Part shown: one piece after another, positions 1 to 9,370 of the stretch
Layout: each line of letters starts with the position of its first letter
Numbering within the stretch: position 1 is the stretch's first letter
From: Enoplosus armatus
Lineage: Eukaryota > Chordata > Actinopteri > Centrarchiformes > Enoplosidae
Length of the DNA: 64,000 nt
Direction: 5' to 3'
NCBI RefSeq assembly: GCF_043641665.1
Contig: NC_092183.1
Location: 27,605,722 to 27,669,721 of the forward strand
The notes under the pieces: model-generated
Database searches by the model: none
The model's input: only the letters and a program-made list of their open reading frames with translations
Told to the model about the DNA's origin: nothing
Made by a program: the position numbers and the translations under genes

Positions 1-714
1 AAAAAACAAATTGTAGCCATTAAAATAATGCACAGCTTTAGCACTTTATATATACTGTACTATATAAGATGCAAGATCTGCATCACCTTCATGTCTTGTG
101 GCCAAATGACCTTAAGATGGTGCTGTTCCCCAGCATTACTGAAGACCCCATCAGCTCTTTATCAATCACCCAGAACTATAGGCACAGACAGTATACAGCA
201 CATATCCCTTACTGTATCTCATTGTTAATGCAAAAGCTACATAGGAAAGAAAAAAGGAACCAAAGAGCGCAACCATTAAAGACAGAATCCTTTGAGGTTT
301 GGATGGATGGTCCCATGAGCCATAGTTTATTCATCATCATGGATGAGGGTAGGTGGAGGCACTAGGCCTCGGGTCCCATGTGTCCAAGTGATTGATGGTA
401 TAACTGTGGACTATTGATCTGCTGCTACACGTAGATGTGGTGGTTTTGCCTCCTCTGTAGACTGTATCCTCCCCCCAGAGGACCGCTGATCCTCTAACAA
501 CAAGCAATTCTGCTGGGTGAACTGTTAATCAGCAGCTGCTCGTCCATGCTCACCACAAGTGGAGGGAATCCAGGGATTGTCTGTTGCAGTAGATAATGGA
601 AAAAATCAAGGACATAAAACGAGATGATTTAGGTTACAGCTTTTTTGGTTCAATGAGTGCTGGAGAATTGTTATTGTTGGTTTGTCAGCGTTAATTACGG
701 AAAAATAAAGAGAT
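1..714. other. No feature recognised
   Basis: Ordinary sequence with short chance frames only; no exon, repeat or RNA gene that I can support. Confidence 0.5.
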
Positions 715-1210
715 ATACACTGTTTCACTGATAACTAGTTCATATCGCCTTTAAAGCTGCAGCAAGACTACGTGAAAGGGGTCCCTCGGAATCTCCCTGC
801 AGCTCCCCTCAGCTCTACTGAGCACTTTAGCGTCTTTCAGCTCATTATTTTAGTTTTGCGGCCCGCAACTTGATGGGTTTGGTTTGGTCTCGCTGCTCTC
901 ACGTTTCAAGCTAGAAACGAGGCGGAGCAGCCGAAGAAAAGCTCAAGATGAAAGAGCTAAAAGCTAAAGATGAAAGAAAACCCCACAGTGCAGTCAAAGT
1001 TAGCAACTAGCTGGAGGACAGTTAGCAGCTAATATTTTTGGGACTTGGTGGACACAAACACGACTCCAAAGGAATGCTAATGTTGCTTCCAGGCGACAGT
1101 TTGCTAACATGTTAGCCATATGTATTTCATTAGGAGATAATACGCCAATGTTGTGTTCACAGCTTGTTGTGCTGCCCTCAAGTGTACTTAACTCAATGTC
1201 CACTTACGCG
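715..1210 (+). repeat. Teleost repeat family B, fullest copy
   Basis: The landmarks are tctccctgcagctcccctca, gctctactgagcactttagc, gtctttcagctcatta, gttttgcggcccgcaac, gtctcgctgctctcac, gacaaggttagcagctaa-like text and cacgactccaaaggaatgct. Related stretches are found at 4590-4800 (same strand) and, reversed, at 13370-13650, 29600-29870, 38225-38560 and 46540-46625. The 67-codon minus frame inside it is incidental. Confidence 0.6.
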
Positions 1211-4039
1211 CTTCCTATGGAGCTTTTAACCACATCTCATGAACATTTATTTGCTTACTTGGCTCGAAACAAACACTGAAAATTGTGAGACGTGGCTGAA
1301 GGTAGGTGGTAAGGGAACCTTGAGTTAAGGTTTTGTTAAGCTGTGTCAAAATGGATATTCAGTGTTTTTGCCACCTCCTACTACTACTTGCGTACCACTA
1401 CCACTAATAATAATGATACAAATAATAAAGCTTACTACACGTATGGAATTGCCTTCGATTGAATGTTGCACTGGCTTTAACTCTAGGTGACGGGTTTCCC
1501 ATAGACATTGATAAATTCTGCAAATCAATACATAACCAACTGCATCACATTAATCATGCCAGAGCTGGACGACACTGACAGGCCGGCATCACATCTTCAC
1601 AAAAATGCCAATAGAAGCCTGGCATGTGGGTGTATGGCCCCTGTAACGAACCCAGGTGATTCATTTTAGCCGGACGAGAAGCAGCGAGAATCTGCTGTCT
1701 GTTTCCGCTCATGGCAGCTTGTCCTCTGCCAAAACCTTAATCAAGAGAATTGAAGGTCCGTGTTGGTGATAAGGAATGATCAGCCCTCCGTCATGGCTGA
1801 GAGCTGCGGGATTTTCCCTTTCTGCCTCAGTTATCTCCCTTTGAGGTTATAATGAGGTTAGCGGAGGATTTGCTGAGTGTTTTTTCGCCTGGCATTGTTT
1901 TCTTCCCTCTCCCGTCCCCCTGGCTGGGGTACTGAGCTTTAATCCTCTTCTCGTTTTTGTCTGTCTGGCAAGGTGAGGATACGTGCAAGGTAACAGCCCG
2001 GGGATAATTTCAAGTCAATGTGATCCACTATCTCCTCTAGCGGCAACAGCGACGCCACCACCGCGAGAGCCAACAACAGGGTAGGAAGACATGTTGCCAC
2101 CTGCACATGACGAAGTCCCCCTTTTACGCCAATCAGGTAGAAGTATTTCTCATTGTCTGACCTGAAACTGTCCCTCACTGGAACAGTTCTGAGAACTCTG
2201 AAAGGAAGACGTGTTTCATCAAAATCAGGTCGGAAGTGTCCGATATTTGGCATGTGATAGACAGCGGGGAAACTGAACAAACGAACAAATGAACAGATGG
2301 ATGGAGACCATTCTTTACAATAAATCAGATAACACCACAGCTGCCACCGTCAGCACCACGCAGTCATGATAATTTGTCCCTTACATACTTATTTATTTGT
2401 TTATTCTACTGAGATCGTCTTATTTATCCCAACCAATGTAAGTGTTTTGCACGAATCACCAAGATAAATAGAATAATACAAAACAAAAACGTGCAAAAGG
2501 AGACAACCTGCATGGGGTCCGATCTATCTTGTCAGTAGGTTTCTGCCTAGGAGGGGCCACTGTGTGTGCGCTTTGGAGCAGTTTCTAAGTTGTGAGCTCC
2601 TTTGTGGAGTTTGTGGATCCTGGTTTTGAGGACTGACCCGGCGTGTGGTTCATTTGCTAAAGGATAGACTAGAGGATAGACTAAAGGATACAGTTCAGGT
2701 TGGTTGTTGGCATGGCCTGTGAACACGCTGTATGCAAAAATTGAAAAACAAAAAACAAGAGTAAAGCTTAAGAACATAAGAAAAGTCAGGGATCAACCAA
2801 AGAAAGACTTAGGACAGGCCCATGCAGTTCAACTGATCTGCACTCAACTCCAACAATGAACTCTGCAACTGTCTCTACTTCTATCCAGGAAGCTCCACCT
2901 CCAGGACAAACCATAATTGGAGTTAATCAATTAAGCAATAACAACATTCTTCTAATTGTACTGACATAGAGACATTTACAATATCAGTATCCCCATAATA
3001 TGAATGAATCAAAGCCTCATTTAAGTGTTCACTCGTGACACCAACAGGTATAAATAATTGAGAGCAGCCAAATGATTAATGATCCTGTGCCACTGCCATG
3101 GTGCAAACGTTTGCTTGCTCATAAACTGTAGTTATTAGCAGTTATTAAAGCAGAAAGGAGAGCTGCAGTGATGTTAAATATCTCGCACAAACTTTACCTT
3201 GTGATATGATGCATGTTCAGCATCACAGGTTGCCGACTCATTCCACTAATCAGGCATCCGGCATCATGTCATTTATGTGCAGCACCAGAAGAGCAAATTC
3301 AGTGGCTGTAAAAGCGGTCTTGCTTCTTGATAAAATGAAATACAAGATTCAGCCCCCCTCCCCGCCCCATTAATTACCGTACAGTCCCTTACCACTTTCT
3401 TTTTCAGGCCCACTTTCTCAGGTCATGACCTAGGATGCAGGCTAAAAACAGAGGCCCATTTGCAGATGTGACCCGTGACGGGCCAGTCCCATTAGCGATG
3501 TCCGATATAGAGTGCTATAACCCGGCAGGGTCCACAGTATATCCTCCCAGAGCCGACAGAGTGGCTGATCAGCACTCAATTCCCTGCTCCCAATTTCACA
3601 GGGGCTTGACCGCTTTCCGCCAGCACAGACAACCTCTGAAAAATAGCACTGAGCCAGGTTTCCATTGATCACAGCACTTCTGCAGATGAAAACATCATGG
3701 TCTGTGACTCCCGAAAGTTCCACCCAGGCTAACCGCTCTCACCGCGGCCGTTTTAGGACTTGGAGGCGTTTGAATCCAAAGGAAAAGGACCTGAGAAGTG
3801 CAGCTCTGTCCGTGCAGTGGATGGAGGTGACCTGTGCAGCCTTTGCATGATAAGGCGTGCATGCTGGCTTTTCTACACGTCGCATGTTTCCAATAACGGG
3901 GCTGGCATGAAACATGTCTGTGAGAGCCTGACCCTATAAGCTCTGTTGCGTAAAGCATAAAGCTGTGCCTCCACTGCACTAAATAACTAGCATGCAATGA
4001 GTCTGTTAGCACCCAAGCACACATGCTACATGGTGTGTG
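1211..4039. other. No confirmed gene; one candidate minus-strand frame
   Basis: The segment holds a minus-strand 113-codon frame at 1939-2280, treated as a finding, and three tandem gatagacta-type units near 2660-2690. The other frames are unsupported. Confidence 0.45.
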
Positions 4040-4077
4040 GGTGTGTGTGTGTGTGTGTGTGTGTGGGGGGGGGGGGG
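4040..4077. repeat. (GT)n followed by a G run
   Basis: About 12 GT units are followed by 14 G residues. Confidence 0.95.
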
Positions 4078-4221
4078 ATTTAAGCATCTGTGCATCTGAG
4101 TAGATGTAGGCTCAATGCCTTGCTAAAGGGCATTTCACCGGACTCTTGATGAAAACTGGACGCCGTCAGGAAATGCTGAGTGTCAGAAGTTTGATTGCAT
4201 TTTAACTGTTAGCTCGTAATT

Positions 4222-4272
4222 GCTGGCCAATGTCAATTCCCCTCCCTCGGAGGGGAATTGACATTGGCCAGC
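4222..4272. repeat. Perfect inverted repeat, 24-bp arms, 3-bp spacer
   Basis: The arm starting gctggccaatgtcaattccc at 4222-4245 is repeated without mismatch in reverse complement at 4249-4272, separated only by ctc. No flanking transposon ends are evident. A transcript would fold into a near-blunt hairpin; the loop is too short for an ordinary microRNA precursor. Confidence 0.95.
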
Positions 4273-4589
4273 GGAGGGGTGGGGGCTGGCATGATGAATG
4301 AGATTTGCAAACAGAGCCCACAGCCAGCCGTACAGGTCCATGTAGTGCTGCTGGGAGCTGATCTAGCATGAATCCCCTAATAAATCACCCTGTTGGACTG
4401 AGGGCCCTCTGTGGCAGAGACACGGCGCGCAGGTGCCAACAATACAAACCAGACACAATGCAGGGAATGGACGCAGGGGGCCATCTTTTGATTCTTAAAT
4501 CATATCACTGATTAATCCATCAAGCAAAGAGCATGAGGACACATTGAAAGTCAAGTCAGTGTAAGCTGGGTGGGGACACTGCTATGTTT

Positions 4590-4800
4590 GAGGCATGAGT
4601 AGTAGTTTTTTTTTTTCATTTTAGTGTCTTTCAGACCATTGTTTTGGTTTTAGGGCCCACGGCTTTACAGTTTGGCTCACTCTCACAGCTCTCATCAACC
4701 CAGTTTCCAGCAGCAGGCAGCTGTTTTCAGCAAAAAGCTCTGATATACAACAGAATGAAACGCTACCTGCTTAGCAGTGGACGGCAGACAGACAAAAGTT
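4590..4800 (+). repeat. Teleost repeat family B, partial copy
   Basis: It shares cattttagtgtctttcag, the gggcccacggct block, tctcacagctctcatcaacc and ccagcagcaggcagctgttt with the family. Confidence 0.55.
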
Positions 4801-4924
4801 AATGACTTTGACTTCAAAACCCCCCAATGGTAGAATCAAGAAAGACATTATTTTCTATTTTTTTATTTTGATAAATTCAAATACTATGCATTAGGTCTGT
4901 GCTTTCTAAAGACTTGTTCAGTTA

Positions 4925-5275
4925 TTTGCAGTAGTAGTTGCAGTAATAACATGAGTAGAAGCAGCAGCAGTAGTGATAATAAAAGTAGTTGCAATAGTAG
5001 TAGTAGAAATAATTCTGAAATAGTAGAACTGGTAGTAGTGATAGTAGTACCAATAGTAGTAGTAACAGCAGTATTAGTAGTATAAATTATAGTAGATTAT
5101 CCATAGTAATGGTCTTAGGGGCATCAGTAATAGTAGTAGTACTAGTAATAAGTAGCGGGGGGGGGGGGTAGTAGTAGAACAATAATATTCACAATAGCAG
5201 TAGTAGTAGGGGCAACAGCAGTAGAAGAACTAGTAACACAAGAAGTGGCAGCACTAGTGGTGGTAGTAGTGTTCT
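4925..5275. repeat. Degenerate AGT trinucleotide satellite with G10 run
   Basis: About 350 bp are built mostly from agt/tag units with scattered aat, gca and aac variants, interrupted by a G run at about 5157-5168. Minus-strand translation gives poly-Leu/Val, which explains an apparent 63-residue frame. Confidence 0.85.
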
Positions 5276-5479
5276 GTGTAACGTTCTCTGTGATAGAGTC
5301 CAGTACTGTAGTGAAGCACTGACGGTTGCGGTCCTCATTTCGTTCCAGGTAGTGGACGCTATGTCAGACACATTCATCACAGAAGTAAAGGAATGTCGGT
5401 ACTATTGATTCATACACAGAAATTAAAAGCAAGCAGTCTCCTTCTCACTGTCCGTCTCCGTGTGCATGCGCTTGTTGGC

Positions 5480-5504
5480 GTGTGTGTGTGTGTGTGTGTG
5501 TGTG
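5480..5504. repeat. (GT)n microsatellite
   Basis: Twelve uninterrupted GT units. Confidence 0.95.
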
Positions 5505-7165
5505 AGACTGTCAGATTTTATGAGTGCACCTAAGTGGAATGTGTTTGCATGTGTGTGTTTCCATGCAAACAGCTGCACCATGTTAAGCATACTAAAGCGG
5601 TGTAATGGCTGGAAACATGCCAGGTGTGTTTATGCACGGAGACACGCGTCGCTGGAGCTGTATGCAAATACTGTTTTTACACTCGCACATTCAATAAGGC
5701 GCTAGGATAAAAAGTTCTCAATAGGCAAAAATGTGCCCCTAGATTCCTTCTATGAAGATGAATGCACACAAAGTAAAAACATTTACTCCACTACCTGATG
5801 CCAATAAAAGTCTGGGGATGATAAATCCTTCAAAACCTCATTCTTTTGTCTTTTAACATCCCTCATATAACAAGAAGAAGAAGAAAGGGCCAAAGAAAGG
5901 GGACAAAAGGTTGCAGTCATCGTGAACACAGGACTCAGCTGTTCACTGTCATGCACCCTCACAACAGGATGGAGTCATAGCTCCCTCAGTAGTGGCGCAG
6001 AGAGTGATGCCTGTAATGACCCGGAGAGACTCTCTCAAAGATGGGAAGGCACTGCACTGCCAAGGGATCCTTGACTCAGAGCTGCGTGTTTGGGCTGGCA
6101 GTCTTATTTTGGGCTCAGAGTGCATGTTCCTTCCAGATAGCAGAGAGCTTGACTCAGACTGTAGAGTCTGTGTGACAGCGCGAGGGCTACCAGATCCGTC
6201 CTCGGCCCTGCTCCGTCCTCCTCTGTCGCTGCTGAAGATGTCTCAACACGCAGCACAGATTTTTTAGAAATGCTCACACAGTGTCCTCGGTGTAGATGCG
6301 ATAAATGCTAATAAGGAATAAAGGCCTTGATGTTGTGTCACTGATCTCTTGGCTAATAAGATAGAGTTCTGAACATAGGATCCTGTCTTTGTACTCTCTA
6401 ATCCATCAATGACATTTTTTATATTTTGTGGCTGAACAGCAGGCTCTGTGGACAATCGGATAATGGCAGATGCAAAAACAGTGTGTTTTGTGGTATGGTG
6501 TAACTATAACCGCAAGAAGGAAAGGCTCATGGTAAGCAAACTGACTCAGTAATGTCAGCTACACAACAGTATCTAAAGTTTGCTAACAATAGCCACCATA
6601 AGCTAAGCTGAAGCAGCAAAGGTGCATTTTACTGCTGAAGAGGAAGAGGAGTGTGTTATTTCCCCGACCAAAATGTTCAAAGTCTTGCCTTGAGTTTGGT
6701 TGGAAAGATCTGAATTTGGATGTTTAAAACCTCTCTGCAAAGTGTGTTTTGTGTGCTTGGTTTCTACTCAGCCCCCTAGTGCTGTTGTCTGCAAACGTCT
6801 CATAATTGCAATGTGTGTGAGTAATTGCCTGGTGTGCTACCGCGATGCACCGAGCAATTTCAATCAAGCACTCAACAATGGAGCGCTAGAGTGTGTCCAG
6901 CCATCTATGTCCGCTTACCATATCTGCCCATTTTACCACCAGGGTCTGTGCAGAATATAAATCAGAGGCCCTGCATTATTTAGAGAGAGGAAGAGGGGAG
7001 AGACAGAGAGAGAGGGGGGGGGGATACAATCAAACCCACTAGTCAACTGTGACCCTGTGTGATCAGCCAGGCAGTGGTCCGTGTTATATTCAGGGATTTT
7101 AAAGGAGGAGAAGCTGCTAACCTGCTATTATGACACTATAGTTGACCTGTGTGGTCCTGGCACAC
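5505..7165. other. No feature recognised
   Basis: Gene-free as far as can be seen; includes a purine-rich gagaga stretch at about 6982-7022 ending in a G run. Confidence 0.45.
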
Positions 7166-7660
7166 TGCAAACTGCTAACAGCTAATTGGTCCTAGTTTTA
7201 ATGAAAAAAAAAAAAAATAGACTACCTACCTGTCGCTGACAAGACAACAGGACGTTTAATGAGCGCATACTGGGTCTCGCTCTCTCTCTCTCTCTGTTTT
7301 CTGTCGTCACATTAGTTTCCAAAATGAGCCTACATGTCGGTGTCAGCGTGTTTCCATCTGTCAGACTAGTAGAAACATTTTTGACTCACACCGTTTTCCC
7401 ACAAGTCAAATTTCACACTGAGCTGATGGAGAAACAAACAGTAGAAGGAAAAGCATCTCTTTTGGCTGAGATCCACGTTAAAATATGAGGACATCTCTCC
7501 GGATGGGATTTAAATTACAGGGGGACCCATGAGTTAACAGAAAAACAGCAGTTAATTGTGGCCATAATTATTACTGGGGTTGGGGGGTGGGGGGTGAAAA
7601 ATAACACACATAAGCTCCGGACGGGATTAAAATCACAGAGCTGTGCAGGTAACGTTAAAA
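7166..7660 (+). repeat. Unclassified three-copy repeat, copy 1
   Basis: The diagnostic order is ctgctaacagctaattggtc, gtgtttccatctgtcagact, tcaaatttcacactgagctg, cagtagaaggaaaagc, gggatttaaattacaggggg, taattattactggggt and ctccggacgggattaaaa. The same order recurs at 24500-24985 and 50640-51005. It carries no ORF and I see no terminal repeats. The family is not one I can name. Confidence 0.7.
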
Positions 7661-7717
7661 TCACCCCACCTCCCCGAGAGAAATAAGTCCAGTCTGAATG
7701 GAGTTTAAGACACATTT

Positions 7718-7720
<3 letters not shown>

Positions 7721-7770
<50 letters not shown>
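7721..7770. repeat. (TG)25 microsatellite
   Basis: Twenty-five uninterrupted TG units. Frames across it give meaningless Cys-Val or His-Thr proteins. Confidence 0.97.
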
Positions 7771-7772
<2 letters not shown>

Positions 7773-7919
7773 CCCTGCTGGCTCAACCCCCTCCTCCCCC
7801 CCTGCACCCTGCATCAGTGGAACTCATATTTCTCCTGTCAGGATCTGTCATCTCCACCGCTGTCAAGCCAATCCCCATGGGCCCACTGTCTCCTCTGTCT
7901 GGCCTCTCTTTGGCTGATG

Positions 7920-7921
<2 letters not shown>

Positions 7922-7994
<73 letters not shown>
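7922..7994. repeat. (TG)n microsatellite with one interruption
   Basis: About 36 TG units with one TA interruption near 7967, only 151 bp after the previous (TG)25. Confidence 0.97.
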
Positions 7995-8185
7995 TAAGGT
8001 AACACCAGTGCACCTGCGGCTGATTCAGGCTTTTTATTAGAAACCGAATAATATCACCCAGTCACACTCAATTCACATGTAACAGAGTTCCTCTTAGATC
8101 TAACATCTGTTATAATTACTTTTTTATTTAGATATTTGAAAGATCATTCTAGAGTCTTCTGGGACAGTTCTGCTCGACAGGCACT

Positions 8186-8313
8186 GGCCATTGGCCGACT
8201 ATTTCACTCAGGATTCTCCTCCTCTTCCGCTATCTGAGTGTTGCCATTTAGCAAGGGCACCGTGGCTGCATCCTGGGCGGGGCTAAGCTAAGGTTGTGAT
8301 TGGTTTAAAGAAA
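8186..8313 (-). repeat. Two-copy repeat interrupted by the LINE, copy 1
   Basis: The + strand reads attggccgactatttcactc, ccgctatctgagtgttgcc, tgcatcctgggcggggctaa and ttggtttaaagaaat. The reverse complement of 60010-60155 reads almost the same. The LINE tail at 8316 follows directly. A gcaaacaagccagagtgccc segment past the LINE's other end may be its displaced remainder. Confidence 0.65.
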
Positions 8314-8972
8314 TCAGAATCAGAATCAGAATCAGAAACTGTTTATTGCCAAGTAACATACATTACAAGGAATTTGCTGTGGTCTGAAGGTGCTATTGTT
8401 TTGATAACAAATAAGTAGAATATAAAAGCTAAAATAAGAATAAGAATAAAAATAAAAATAAGATAAGATAAATAACAACAGTGCAGTGACCAGAATAAGG
8501 TAAAGTGTCCAGATAAAGTGTCCAGTAGGGGGGTGAGTGCGTTAATGTAACGCAGTGGGGACAGGGGTGATGTACGTTAATATAACGTATAGCTTGTGTT
8601 TGTGTTCTGGGGGGGGGGGTCAGTGAGAGTTTGTCAGGTTGATTGCAGAGGGGAAGAAACTGTTTTTGTGGCGGGAGGTTTTGGTCCTGATGGATGGTCG
8701 AACAGATGGTGTCCGGGGTGGGAGGGGTCGGCAGCGATCTTCCCTGCTCTCCTCAGGGTCCTGGAGGAGTACAGGTCCTGAAGAGATGGAAGGTTGCAGC
8801 CGATCACCCTCTCTGCAGAGCGGATGATACGCTGCAGTCTGCGTCTGTCCTTGGTGGAGGCAGCAGCGTACCAGACGGTGATGGAGGAGGTGAGGATGGA
8901 CTCTATGATGGCGGTGTAGAAGTGAACCAGCATTTTTTGTGGCAGGTTAAACTTCCTCAGATGCAAATGCAA
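8313..8972 (-). mobile_element. Truncated non-LTR retrotransposon (LINE) with 3' UTR and AATCAG tail
   Basis: The minus-strand LINE ends in a simple tail, seen on the + strand as repeated aatcag units at about 8316-8337 followed by tttattgccaag, a hallmark 3' end of a common teleost LINE. The 3' UTR (8338-8619) has short duplicated units, for example two copies of aaagtgtccag and two gttaat-taacg blocks. The 5' end is truncated near 8965-8972. The tail adjoins an older repeat copy at 8186-8313, which suggests insertion into it. Confidence 0.8.
8620..8972 (-). pseudogene. 5'-truncated LINE, C-terminal reverse-transcriptase ORF, frameshifted
   Basis: On the minus strand the reading frame shows the conserved tail of L2/CR1/Rex-type fish LINE polyproteins: LPQKMLVHFYTAIIESILTS, then ITVWY, a RRRLQRIIRSAERVIG block, LPSLQDLY and a DPSHPGHHLF block. 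After that the frame shifts; the true C-terminus (NSFFPSAI, ending NSH and a stop at 8620-8622) continues in another frame. The element is therefore dead: it lacks the endonuclease and most of the reverse transcriptase through 5' truncation and also carries a frameshift. The clade cannot be fixed without alignment. Confidence 0.85.
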
Positions 8973-9220
8973 ACAAGCCAGAGTGCCCTCTGCCCCCTAC
9001 CCCCCCCTCCATTCTGTAGGCTTGTCAATGTTTTCACTGTTGTATGTCAATACAGAAAACGACTAGGCAACAGCCCTACATTGCTTTCTTTTGTTGTCCG
9101 GAAATCCACCACATTACCGGCATGTGCAAAGAAATGTCACGGTGCCCGTCCTCAAGATCTACTTGGATGGGTAAAGTGACATCATGCAGGACTACCACCC
9201 CGCGCCCCCACGGATGCTGA

Positions 9221-9370
9221 CTACTGCCACCTGAGGGGAGCCGTGGCTGGGGACACCGTGTCACAGTCCTGATGACTATGTACTGGCTGGCACACAGGTT
9301 GTCATACAGCGTGGTGTCCCGGGCCTTTGAAGTACCCCTGTCTACTGTTAACAGGTATGTATGCAAATAA
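9221..9370 (+). pseudogene. PIF/Harbinger-like transposase relic (N-terminal helix-turn-helix region)
   Basis: The + strand frame between stops encodes VTVLMTMYWLAHRLSYSVVS, then RAFEVPLSTVNRYV. This resembles the helix-turn-helix part of HARBI1/Harbinger nucleases, with the pattern YWLA-x3-SY-x-VVS-x-AF-x2-P-x-STV. The frame is open for only about 50 codons, and no catalytic DDE region is visible nearby, so the copy is a fragment. A cag-gtatgt donor-like site follows the helix-turn-helix. The assignment is by remembered motif only. Confidence 0.5.

Noticed and set aside
3695..4087. 130-residue minus-strand frame
   Set aside because: The start is a His-Thr microsatellite translation and the rest lacks similarity.
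4222..4272. microRNA precursor
   Set aside because: A 24-bp stem with a 3-base loop does not fit a Drosha/Dicer substrate.
7515..8013. Cys-Val and His-Thr repeat proteins
   Set aside because: Translations of the TG arrays.
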